Shown here one piece after another: positions 1 to 6,281 of a DNA stretch of 9,848 nucleotides. Source of the DNA: Methylococcaceae bacterium (GTDB taxonomy: Bacteria; Pseudomonadota; Gammaproteobacteria; Methylococcales; Methylococcaceae); the NCBI GenBank assembly GCA_005792805.1, contig SXQV01000159.1, positions 1 to 9,848 on the forward strand, given 5' to 3'. A model generated the notes under the pieces. The model was given only the letters and a program-made list of their open reading frames with translations. It had not been told where the DNA came from and did not search any database. The position numbers and the translations under genes are program-made. Numbering within the stretch: the first letter of the stretch is position 1; the number at the start of each line of letters is the position of its first letter.

Positions 1-108
1 CAGCACGCCGGACTCGATCCGTTTAAACTGAAGGCCGCTATCGAGCAAAAACTAAAGGTCATTTTTTCTTACGTCTCGGTAACCTCTAATGTGAGGCAAC
101 GACTCTGA
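1..108 (+). CDS. Possible C-terminal end of a gene entering from the left (unidentified, perhaps a transposase)
   Basis: Frame 1 is open from the first base to a TGA at 106-108, giving 35 residues. The other two forward frames stop within about 30 bases. The visible part is amphipathic and basic, with a Lys-rich helix-like segment (KLKAAIEQKLKVIF) and a basic tail ending VRQRL. The start and most of the protein lie outside the window. The LDPF-type helix followed by a basic tail recalls the ends of some integrase-fold transposases, but this is only an impression and I could not match it to a named family. It could also be a chance open frame, since 36 codons is not long. Confidence 0.35.
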   Translation, partial: QHAGLDPFKLKAAIEQKLKVIFSYVSVTSNVRQRL

Positions 109-353
109 CCTAGGGTTACATTTCTTTATGAGGCAATGCGCGCTGGCCTTCCCCGCCAACCCACCCCCCAATCAGCACCAAGGCCGTGAGGAGCCGCGAG
201 TTGTAGAAGAGTGAATTGGAAAGGTCAAGATTCTTTTCGGTGAATTTCACCGCACCACTCATCCTGACCTGCTTCTCAAACGGCAACCTCTTGATTTACT
301 CAATCTTCACGCTCAATCTGCAAGCTTTTCAGCCAACTTCCTCAGAAACACGC
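109..353. other. Gene-poor stretch before the mutarotase
   Basis: This stretch lies between the left-edge open frame and the preferred mutarotase start. The mutarotase frame stays open upstream to a TTG at 216, but the extra 46 residues do not look like part of the enzyme. An 8-base word, TGAGGCAA, occurs at 92-99 and again at 129-136. It could be chance, or a trace of an old insertion. I find no convincing sigma-70 promoter, although the mutarotase promoter should lie here. The best -35-like word is TTGATT at 291-296, without a good -10 partner. A doubtful small ORF on the minus strand is listed separately. Confidence 0.5.
116..262 (-). CDS. Doubtful small ORF, 48 residues with one hydrophobic segment
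   Basis: On the minus strand an ATG at 262-260 opens a 48-residue frame ending in TAA at 118-116. It has a polar N-terminal third, then a hydrophobic run of about 14 residues (LLTALVLIGGWVGG, residues 24-37) and a short polar tail. That would fit a single-pass small membrane protein. An AGG lies immediately before the ATG and another about 6 bases before it, so the ribosome binding site is poor. It overlaps only the doubtful upstream extension of the mutarotase frame, not its conserved part. I recognise no family. It may equally be a chance frame. Confidence 0.2.
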   Translation of the reverse strand: MSGAVKFTEKNLDLSNSLFYNSRLLTALVLIGGWVGGEGQRALPHKEM

Positions 354-1271
354 ATGGCCCACTCCCTTGCCGACACTCTTCTTGACCTTATCAACAACGT
401 CTCGGGTCTCTCCGTTTCCACCGAAGAGCATGGACTGCCGATCATTCATTGCCGCAACGCATGGGGGGAGAGCCAGATCCTTATGCAAGGCGCACAACTT
501 CTGGAATGGTCACCCCACGGGCAACCCCCTGTGGTTTGGCTGTCCCCGCACGCAAGGTGGAGGCCGGGCAAATCACCTCGCGGGGGCGTTCCCATTTGCT
601 GGCCCTGGTTTGGCCCCCATGAGTCCAGAGAGGATTACCCTGCACACGGGATCGCACGAGCCGCATCATGGGAATTGACTGAGGCATCCCTTTTAGAGGA
701 TGAAAGCCATCAACTGCTGTTTCGATGGGTTCCCGACTCCACTCATAGCGGCTACTGGCCCTTCAACACCCCGCTGGAGATCCGCTATACGCTGGGCGAT
801 GCGCTTGAAATCGAACTCATCTCCCGGAATGACTCGACAGGGACACTCAACCTCAGCGAAGCACTGCACACTTATTTTGGCGTAGGGGATGTCCGTGAGG
901 TGACAATTCGCGGGCTAGAGGGCGGTGAATATCTCGACAAGGCCGATAATGGCCGACGCCAGTATCAGTCCGGGCCAATCAGCATTACCGGGGAAACCGA
1001 CCGCGTCTATCTTTCGACCCAGAGCGACTGCCTCATTGAAGACCCCCTGCTCAACCGCATCATCCGTATCGAGAAGCGCGGCAGCCAGTCGACGGTCGTC
1101 TGGAATCCCTGGGAGGAGAAATCGAAGCGGCTGGGCGATCTCGGCGAGACCGGCTACCTCAACATGGTGTGCGTGGAGAGCGGAAACGCCGCTGACGATC
1201 GCATCACCCTAAAACCTGGCGAGGAACAGCGGCTGTGGGTCCGTTATTCGGTTTCCGCTCTTGTTGAGTGA
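354..1271 (+). CDS. D-hexose-6-phosphate mutarotase (YeaD-like aldose 1-epimerase family)
   Basis: The predicted product is a cytoplasmic enzyme of the aldose 1-epimerase superfamily that interconverts the alpha and beta anomers of hexose 6-phosphates. From the ATG at 354 it has 305 residues, close to the roughly 290-300 of YeaD-type proteins. Family motifs, numbered from this ATG, are RGGVPICWPWFG at 76-87, HGIAR at 98-102 with the likely catalytic H98, the block LSEALHTYFGVGD at 167-179 with a second conserved His, ETDRVY at 214-219, VWNPW at 249-253, and MVCVESG at 271-277, where E275 sits at the usual position of the general base. The frame also allows a TTG at 216, but the added 46 residues are hydrophobic and unlike the family, so I prefer 354 even though no strong ribosome binding site precedes it. 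It converges on the TPR gene with a 13-bp gap. In a methanotroph it could serve sugar-phosphate or glycogen metabolism. Confidence 0.9.
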   Translation: MAHSLADTLLDLINNVSGLSVSTEEHGLPIIHCRNAWGESQILMQGAQLLEWSPHGQPPVVWLSPHARWRPGKSPRGGVPICWPWFGPHESREDYPAHGIARAASWELTEASLLEDESHQLLFRWVPDSTHSGYWPFNTPLEIRYTLGDALEIELISRNDSTGTLNLSEALHTYFGVGDVREVTIRGLEGGEYLDKADNGRRQYQSGPISITGETDRVYLSTQSDCLIEDPLLNRIIRIEKRGSQSTVVWNPWEEKSKRLGDLGETGYLNMVCVESGNAADDRITLKPGEEQRLWVRYSVSALVE

Positions 1272-1284
1272 GGCCAGCGGCCCC

Positions 1285-2022
1285 CTATCCAAGTGCCCTG
1301 CGCGCGGCATCAATCCATGGTTTGCTCAATTGCAGACTGTGACGATTGCCCGCCTTGGCGTCCTTCAGGATTTCCTCGAAAAGTTTCCGCGCCTCGGATT
1401 CACGGCCCACCGCACTCAAGAGCTGGGCATAACGGCATTTTATCTCCGCCCCGGTCGCCGTCTGCAGCAAACAGGCATATTCCGCCAGCGCCGCCTGCCG
1501 CTCGCCCAGCCCCTCCAAGGCCCGCGCCAGCAGCAAACGCGCAGGCGGCTTCATCTCTTCCGGATGCGCCTGAGCCAGCGTGTCCAGAGCTACTCTGGCT
1601 GGGCCGAATAAACCCGCCTCGACCTGCGCGTTGGCCAGACCCAGCAAGACCCCAGGATCTGCCCGATACATTCCCGTCAGCGAACGCTCATAAAGTTCGA
1701 TCGCGTCATCCAGCTTACCGTGACGAAGATACTCCTCCGCCAGCGCCACCCGATTTCCGATCGTATCGGAAATCTCCAGTGCCTCTTGCCGTTCGCGCAA
1801 GGCCTTGCCGGGGTTCAGCGCCTTGCCCAGCGCCCGCGCACCATCCCCAGCCACCCGACTCTGCGTAAACTCCGGCAACAACACCATAATCACATATAGC
1901 AAGCAGCCAATCAGCGGCACGAATACGATCAGGAAAACCCAATAAACCGGATAACCCCGCCGCAAGGCGTGAATCGCGAAGCCGATTTGAACAAGCAACA
2001 AAAGAAGGCCGGTGGTTTGCAT
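1285..2022 (-). CDS. Membrane-anchored tetratricopeptide repeat protein
   Basis: This 245-residue protein starts with two hydrophobic helices (about 3-19 and 27-49), joined by a short basic loop (HALRRGYPVYW) that resembles the N-terminal membrane module found in PLDc_N-type proteins. A linker follows, then about four helix-turn-helix TPR units (roughly 90-118, 124-152, 161-188 and 194-222). They show the usual alternation of small and aromatic residues, for example LAEEYLRHGKLDDAIELYER. The TPR part probably scaffolds a protein complex at the inner membrane, but its partner is unknown. GAGG lies 7 bases before the ATG, which supports this start. It lies 54 bp downstream of the DUF3124 gene on the same strand, so the two may be co-transcribed. 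Similar short membrane-TPR proteins are, to my knowledge, widespread in gammaproteobacteria without a settled function. Confidence 0.8.
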   Translation of the reverse strand: MQTTGLLLLLVQIGFAIHALRRGYPVYWVFLIVFVPLIGCLLYVIMVLLPEFTQSRVAGDGARALGKALNPGKALRERQEALEISDTIGNRVALAEEYLRHGKLDDAIELYERSLTGMYRADPGVLLGLANAQVEAGLFGPARVALDTLAQAHPEEMKPPARLLLARALEGLGERQAALAEYACLLQTATGAEIKCRYAQLLSAVGRESEARKLFEEILKDAKAGNRHSLQLSKPWIDAARRALG

Positions 2023-2076
2023 GAAGAGACCTCAGCTGAATGCGGGAGCCAGAAACAGAGCGCCGCCAGCGCCCGA

Positions 2077-2553
2077 CTATGGTTTTTCGTCCAGCACTCG
2101 CGCTGGACTATTAAAGGCAACGCCCTGGTTGTAGGCGCTATTGACCATGACCGCTTCGACAAACGCCGGCGACACGGGCACTTCACTTTCCCACTCCACC
2201 AGAAAACTGGCGCCGACCCCACCACTGCGATCCGACTCGCGCACAATGAACTCGGTGGAGGCCATCGGCTTGAGTGTGCTCGACTGCTTCAAATAAGACC
2301 GGACCAATTCACCGGCTGAACTGAAATAATCCACCCGTCGCAAAGTGATCGGAGTCCTCTGATCCGGGTTACGCACGCTCAGCGTGGCCGTCAGGTTGAG
2401 CGTAAACCGTTTATCCCCATACGGCACCTCGGAATAGACCGGTACATAAAGTAGCTGCCCGCGCACCCGGCCCGTCTCCGCCATTGCCGGGTTCGCCAGC
2501 ACGAACAGCATCAGCACCCACACCAGCCTACCGCGACACACATCAATCCACAT
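2077..2553 (-). CDS. DUF3124 family secreted protein
   Basis: The product has 158 residues. A signal peptide is predicted at 1-25, with a hydrophobic core VWVLMLFVLA and a probable cleavage after AMA, so it should be exported to the periplasm or beyond. No lipobox cysteine is present at the cleavage site. The mature part shows the DUF3124 pattern: YVPVYSEVPYGD at 36-47, LTATLSVRN at 54-62, VDYFSSAGELVRSYL at 74-88, LKPMASTEFIVRESDRSGG at 94-112 and FLVEWESE at 117-124, ending with an EAVMVNSAYNQGVAF block. The function of this family is unknown. AAGG about 8 bases before the ATG could serve as the ribosome binding site. It is the first gene of a probable two-gene unit with the TPR protein and is divergent from the four-helix membrane protein, with only 48 bp in between for both promoters. 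Confidence 0.85.
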   Translation of the reverse strand: MWIDVCRGRLVWVLMLFVLANPAMAETGRVRGQLLYVPVYSEVPYGDKRFTLNLTATLSVRNPDQRTPITLRRVDYFSSAGELVRSYLKQSSTLKPMASTEFIVRESDRSGGVGASFLVEWESEVPVSPAFVEAVMVNSAYNQGVAFNSPARVLDEKP

Positions 2554-2601
2554 GAGGACACCTTACCCCTGAAAAACCTGATAATTCGGCCAGGGAGTTT
2601 A

Positions 2602-3174
2602 ATGGAAACCGGCGCGGCGGGTGAACGCGAATGCCCATGGAGTCGGGTTATCATCCCCTCCAACAAAAGTAACCCGGCCCAGCCGACCGTGAATCCAATC
2701 AACTTCAAGGCCCATCCCTACCTGGCGCGGTGGGTCGAGCTACTGACCGAACCCTCTTCCCAAAGTGCGACGATGGTAATGGAAATGCTGGCGATCCTTC
2801 TGGCCAGCAACCTGCTCTGGGCGGCGGGGATACCCTGGCTATTGCGCAAACTGGAACGACTGGCCATTTCACCCATCAACGCCTACGCATGGACGCTGCC
2901 CGCTTCCTTCCTCTATTCCCCGCTGATGCTGACACTCATCCAGGACGTGCTCGGCCACAGCTTTGAACTGCGCAACCGCTGGTTTCTGCTGCTCATGATC
3001 CTGGTCAGCTCACAAACGCTCACCGCCTTTTACGCCTTTGCGCTACGCCACCCGCGCAGCGATGCCCCCATCGGACTGGAGTCGGGTCTGGCTGTATCGC
3101 TGTTCCTCCTGCTGGTCTCCATACCGTCGGCACTCATCCTGATCGGCTTCAACACCATCGTGCCGTTTTTTTGA
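2602..3174 (+). CDS. Unidentified four-helix membrane protein
   Basis: I do not recognise this 190-residue protein. After a polar N-terminal region of about 55 residues there are four hydrophobic segments (about 57-80, 92-115, 127-148 and 160-186), and the protein ends in two Phe. Charged residues are mostly in the loops, for example RKLER at 82-86 and RHPRSD at 149-154. GGGAG at 2593-2597, four bases before the ATG, supports the start at 2602. A start at the ATG at 2773 would remove the odd polar leader but has no clear ribosome binding site. It lies 39 bp before fimT on the same strand, so it may be the first gene of the pilus operon, but nothing in its sequence links it to pili. It could be an integral membrane accessory protein or simply a neighbour. 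Confidence 0.7.
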   Translation: METGAAGERECPWSRVIIPSNKSNPAQPTVNPINFKAHPYLARWVELLTEPSSQSATMVMEMLAILLASNLLWAAGIPWLLRKLERLAISPINAYAWTLPASFLYSPLMLTLIQDVLGHSFELRNRWFLLLMILVSSQTLTAFYAFALRHPRSDAPIGLESGLAVSLFLLLVSIPSALILIGFNTIVPFF

Positions 3175-3213
3175 TTCACTCCTCGACTTACAGGCAGATC
3201 GCAAACCGACCAC

Positions 3214-3768
3214 ATGAAACCCTTCCGAGGCTTTACCCTGATCGAGCTGATGGTCACCCTGGTCGTCGCCGCCATTGTGTTGACCGTGGCCGTACCCAAT
3301 TTTCGCGAGCTCATCGAAAGAAACCGGGCCAGCTCTCACACCAACCTGATGGTCGGCGCTTTGCAACTGGCGCGCAGTGAAGCCATCAAGCGAGGGAGCA
3401 ATCTGGTCATTCTGTGTAAAAGCTCGAATGGCACAAGTTGCAGCAGTTCCGCCGCCTGGAAAGATGGCTGGCTGTTATTCGCCGACAAGAATGCCGACAA
3501 AACATATTCTGCGGGAACCGATGAACTGATACGCCGTTATGACGCCATGCCTAAACTCGACATAACAACCGGCAACAGTTTTCGATGCTGGGTCGGTTTC
3601 GGGCCTAACGGCTACCCGGAGGGCAGTGGCACAAGCTGTGCCGGCGGAGCCGTCGGCAACGACACATTCTCCATCTGCGCCGCCAGTACCAGCGCCACCC
3701 AGCGCGGCCGCAGTATCATCATCAACAAGATTGGCCGGATACGAACGGAGGACAAGACATGTACCTGA
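3214..3768 (+). CDS. fimT: Type IV minor pilin FimT/FimU (GspH family)
   Basis: This is a 184-residue pseudopilin of the GspH/FimT family. The short leader MKPFRG ends at the PilD cleavage site, followed by FTLIELMVTLVVAAIVLTVAVP, so mature F1 and E5 (F7 and E11 of the precursor) are in place. A helical segment with ARSEAIKRG follows, then the family signature GWLLFAD at 85-91. The C-terminal tail carries GRIR at 174-177, a GRxR motif like the one reported as the DNA-binding element in FimT proteins involved in natural transformation, and a final Cys at 183 that could pair with C155. No good ribosome binding site precedes the ATG, but the leader makes this start secure. It opens the minor-pilin cluster and overlaps the next gene by 10 bases. 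The role expected from the family is pilus priming and possibly DNA capture. FimU is the alternative name, and the two are hard to separate without alignment. Confidence 0.88.
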   Translation: MKPFRGFTLIELMVTLVVAAIVLTVAVPNFRELIERNRASSHTNLMVGALQLARSEAIKRGSNLVILCKSSNGTSCSSSAAWKDGWLLFADKNADKTYSAGTDELIRRYDAMPKLDITTGNSFRCWVGFGPNGYPEGSGTSCAGGAVGNDTFSICAASTSATQRGRSIIINKIGRIRTEDKTCT

Positions 3769-4166
3769 AACGTCCAGGGCACCTACTACAGTGTGGCTTC
3801 ACCCTCATCGAACTGATGATCACCGTCGCCATCATCGCCATTCTGGCCAGTGTGGCTTATCCCTCCTACCAGCAATACGTTATTCGCTCGAATCGATCGG
3901 AGATGCAACAATTCCTGCTCGATATTGCCAACCGGGAAGAGGAATATCTGCTGAATAACCGGCTGTACACCACCGCCCTGACCGATTTGAGTGTGTCGCT
4001 ACCGGCACGATTACAGAACCTGTATTTGGCGCCCACGATTAGCAAGACCGACTCGCCGCCGAGCTACAGCATCAGCGCGGCACCGAAGAGCGGATCGATT
4101 CAGGCCAGTGATCCCACCCTTGGCCTGACCAGCCAGGGCGTTAAAACACCTGCGGACAAATGGTAA
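3759..4166 (+). CDS. pilE: Type IV pilin, PilE-like minor pilin
   Basis: The product has 135 residues. A 13-residue leader ends in CG and is followed by FTLIELMITVAIIAILASVAYPSYQQYV, so the cleavage site, E5 of the mature protein and the AYPSYQ kink are those of PilE-type pilins. The globular part has the usual NREEEYLLNNRLYTT segment and ends TSQGVKTPADKW. In most PilE-type pilins the penultimate position and an upstream partner are Cys forming a disulfide. Here the residue is Lys, and the mature protein has no Cys at all. GGAGG at 3747-3751, seven bases before the ATG and inside fimT, fixes the start. The 10-base overlap suggests translational coupling. It occupies the place where FimU sits in the Pseudomonas order. 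By location it is a minor pilin of the tip complex rather than the major subunit, but this is inference. Confidence 0.88.
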   Translation: MYLKRPGHLLQCGFTLIELMITVAIIAILASVAYPSYQQYVIRSNRSEMQQFLLDIANREEEYLLNNRLYTTALTDLSVSLPARLQNLYLAPTISKTDSPPSYSISAAPKSGSIQASDPTLGLTSQGVKTPADKW

Positions 4167-4783
4167 ACAAGCCCCGACTCAAGCCAGGCAGGCCGTGCAA
4201 AACCGGCCATTCACAGGAACGCGGGGTCGGGCTCATTGAAGTGCTGATCTCGATTCTGGTCATCGCCATCGGCCTGCTGGGACTCGCGGCCCTGCAAGGC
4301 AAGGCGCAAAAGGCCGAGATGGAATCCTACCAGCGGTCACAGGCACTGATCCTGCTCCAGGACATGGCCAGCAGATTACGGGCTAACCGAGGGGAACGCA
4401 CCAGTTACGTGACGACTGGCTGCGCTGCAACTTGCTCTGCCGTCCCTGCATCACCGACAGTCGCGAGGGATCTCTGCGAGTGGGCTAACGGCCTCGCCGG
4501 CTCGGCCGAGAAGCTCGGTGGACAATCCGTGGGTGCCATGCTGGGCGGTTGCGGCTGTATTACCAAATACAGCAGCAACGACAACGACAACGACAACGAC
4601 GATGACGATGACGATGACAACGACGATGACATCACCGGATCCAGCGACGAGTTCGTGGTTTCGGTTGCCTGGCAGGGCCTTGCGGCAGTGGGCACGCCGG
4701 CGACCGACAACACTTGCGGCAGCGGCATTCCCAACCGCCGGGTGATGAGCATTCCTCTGCGTTTCTTCGAAACCGGAAGTTGA
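4160..4783 (+). CDS. pilV: Type IV minor pilin PilV
   Basis: The product has 207 residues. A long 22-residue leader ends QERG and is followed by VGLIEVLISILVIAIGLLGL, the hallmark of PilV, with mature E5 at residue 27. The next helical stretch, LQGKAQKAEMESYQRSQALI, is also typical. The globular domain is rich in Cys (C88, C92, C106, C131, C133, C186). At residues 140-157 it contains an unbroken run of Asn and Asp encoded by hexamer repeats (see the repeat entry), which is not part of the normal PilV fold as I know it and probably forms a surface loop. The gene starts inside the pilE-like stop region (7-base overlap) and probably relies on coupling, as only a weak GCGGAC precedes the ATG. PilV acts with PilW, PilX and PilY1 in priming pilus assembly. 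Confidence 0.9.
   Translation: MVNKPRLKPGRPCKTGHSQERGVGLIEVLISILVIAIGLLGLAALQGKAQKAEMESYQRSQALILLQDMASRLRANRGERTSYVTTGCAATCSAVPASPTVARDLCEWANGLAGSAEKLGGQSVGAMLGGCGCITKYSSNDNDNDNDDDDDDDNDDDITGSSDEFVVSVAWQGLAAVGTPATDNTCGSGIPNRRVMSIPLRFFETGS
4577..4630 (+). repeat. In-frame hexamer microsatellite in pilV encoding Asn/Asp
   Basis: Nine hexamers stand in tandem: AACGAC four times, GATGAC three times, then AACGAC and GATGAC once each. All share the GAC half, and the first half is either AAC or GAT. They are in frame with pilV and encode residues 140-157. Because the unit is six bases, gain or loss of units changes protein length by two residues without a frameshift. Expansion by replication slippage is the likely origin. 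Confidence 0.95.
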
Positions 4784-4798
4784 GTTCAGACTCACGCG

Positions 4799-5758
4799 AT
4801 GACCCAGCCAAACCCTACAAAAGAGATTGCCCAAGGGGGGTTTTCTCTCATCGAGCTGATGATTGCCATGGTGCTCGGATTGGCTGTGGTCGCCGCCGTC
4901 GGCACCTTATCTGTCAATGCGACGCGCAGCTACCGGGCCATGAATCGGACGGGCGAACAGATCGAGAACGGCCGCTATGCCTTGAATCTGATCAAGAGCG
5001 ACCTGGAGCACGCGGGATTTTATGGCTTGTTCAATCCGCTCAACGCCAACCTGGCTTTGCCGGCATCCGTGTCCGATCCCTGCGCGTCCAGCGCCACCTT
5101 GCAAAGCTATGCAAATAGCCTGCTGCTTCATATCCCGCCGCAATGCAGTGTGGCGCTTTATGATCGATTAAGTGGAACTCAAAGTCTGGTATTACTAAGG
5201 GCCAGCTCGGACGAAGCCGACACGGCTTCGGGTGATACCTATATGCAAACCAATCCTACTGATTACATCATGGGCAAAGGGACTGACTTCTTAAGCAATA
5301 GAGGTAGCCCTTCTGGCTTCGTCCTGATGAAACCGGACGGGATGCCAGCTGTTATCCGTAAGCTCCACGTGCACGCCTATTACCTACGAACCTACTCAAG
5401 AACCAGCGGTGATGGCATTCCCACTTTGATGCTGAAGTCACCGACCGATGCCGATAACACGGCCCAATCCCTGATTGAGGGGATCGAAAACCTGCAAATT
5501 CAATATGGGATCGATTCCAGCGGCGATGGTGCTCCTGACAGTTACGTACAAACGCCATCATCAACCCCGGATTGGTCCAGCATCGTCACAATCCGCCTAT
5601 CTATGCTTGCCAGAAGCATAGAGGCGGATTCCAGCCATACGGACACCAAAACCTACGACCTAGGTAATCTCACTGTCACACCGGGCGACCACTATCATCA
5701 TCGCGTTTTCACCACGGTGGTCAGGTTGATCAATGTCAGCCAGAGGCGGGAACAGTGA
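4799..5758 (+). CDS. pilW: Type IV minor pilin PilW
   Basis: The product has 319 residues, normal for PilW. A 14-residue leader ends GG and is followed by FSLIELMIAMVLGLAVVAAVG (mature E5 is E19). The conserved segment NRTGEQIENGRYALNLIKSDLEHAGFYG (about 49-76) follows, the classic PilW motif around the pilin helix. Near the C-terminus, after IEGIENLQIQYG, is an EF-hand-like loop with ligand positions D239, S241, D243 and D247 (DxSxDGxxD), a likely calcium site. H298, H300 and H301 cluster close to the end (GDHYHHR). It starts 15 bp after pilV, with only a weak ribosome binding site, and its stop lies four bases before the pilX start. The middle of the gene (about 5161-5400) is lower in GC than its neighbours. 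PilW is expected to be part of the tip-initiating complex with PilV, PilX and PilY1. Confidence 0.9.
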   Translation: MTQPNPTKEIAQGGFSLIELMIAMVLGLAVVAAVGTLSVNATRSYRAMNRTGEQIENGRYALNLIKSDLEHAGFYGLFNPLNANLALPASVSDPCASSATLQSYANSLLLHIPPQCSVALYDRLSGTQSLVLLRASSDEADTASGDTYMQTNPTDYIMGKGTDFLSNRGSPSGFVLMKPDGMPAVIRKLHVHAYYLRTYSRTSGDGIPTLMLKSPTDADNTAQSLIEGIENLQIQYGIDSSGDGAPDSYVQTPSSTPDWSSIVTIRLSMLARSIEADSSHTDTKTYDLGNLTVTPGDHYHHRVFTTVVRLINVSQRREQ

Positions 5759-5762
5759 GCCG

Positions 5763-6272
5763 ATGAAGGGACAAGCCGGTGTGGCACTGGCCGTCACACT
5801 CTTCATGCTGGCCCTGCTGACCCTCATCGGCGTCTCGGCCGTCACCTTAAGCACGACCCATTTTCGTCTGGTCGGCAACCTGCAAATTGCCAATGAGGCA
5901 GAAATGGCGCTTCGCTCCGCGTTGGAACAGGTAGCCTGTGAAAAATCGGGAACGGATTGCGCCCCTGCCAGCTATAGCTGCCGCCGCCTGAACATCTGCG
6001 TGAACGGCCATGCCGTCCAGGCCGAAATCCGGCCCAGATGCAACGGCGTGGCCTATAGTAGTGCCGAGGGCGGTTCGATCTCGGGCAAAAACGTCGTCGA
6101 CACCTACTGGGATCTGGAAGGGAAGATCGTGAATGACGTCTTCGGTGCCAACACCACCGTCCACTGGGGTCTCATGGTGCCCAAAGGCGGACCCTGTCCG
6201 CAACCCAATCCTTATGCAGCGGGCAACACTCCACCTACCTGCCCAGCCCCGGCAGCCGTAACCTGTAACTGA
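5763..6272 (+). CDS. pilX: Type IV minor pilin PilX
   Basis: From the ATG at 5763 the product has 169 residues. The leader MKGQAG is followed by VALAVTLFMLALLTLIGVSAVTL, which is the PilX pattern: Gly at the cleavage site, a hydrophobic helix, and no Glu at mature position 5, as usual for this family. A segment HFRLVGNLQIANEAEMAL (about 33-50) matches the conserved NxxxAxxAxxSAL-like region of PilX. The frame continues upstream to an ATG at 5733, but that would overlap pilW and add ten residues ahead of an already complete short leader, so 5763 is preferred. The protein has eight Cys, suggesting several disulfides, and a Pro-rich C-terminal tail. It sits between pilW (four-base gap) and pilY1 (nine-base gap). 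It is expected to join the minor-pilin core that carries PilY1 at the pilus tip. Confidence 0.85.
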   Translation: MKGQAGVALAVTLFMLALLTLIGVSAVTLSTTHFRLVGNLQIANEAEMALRSALEQVACEKSGTDCAPASYSCRRLNICVNGHAVQAEIRPRCNGVAYSSAEGGSISGKNVVDTYWDLEGKIVNDVFGANTTVHWGLMVPKGGPCPQPNPYAAGNTPPTCPAPAAVTCN

Positions 6273-6281
6273 GGGAATGCC

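Noticed and set aside
216..353. Upstream extension of the mutarotase to the TTG at 216
   Set aside because: The 46 added residues are hydrophobic and not like the family, and the ATG at 354 gives the usual length of about 300 residues.
1269..1287. Shared terminator between the convergent mutarotase and TPR genes
   Set aside because: The best structure is a four-base GGCC pairing with a three-base loop and no T run on either side.
3146..3172. T7 run at the end of the four-helix protein gene as a terminator
   Set aside because: The T run encodes the final two Phe and the stop. The only pairing ahead of it is CGGC with GCCG across a 14-base loop, too weak for a terminator.
4451..4834. Minus-strand ORF with a long Val/Ile run opposite pilV
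   Set aside because: The run is simply the complement of the Asn/Asp hexamer repeat. It lies antisense to a clear pilin gene and has no other features.
5733..5762. Longer PilX start at the ATG at 5733
   Set aside because: It would overlap pilW by 26 bases and put ten extra residues ahead of a complete short leader (MKGQAG). The ATG at 5763 fits the family.
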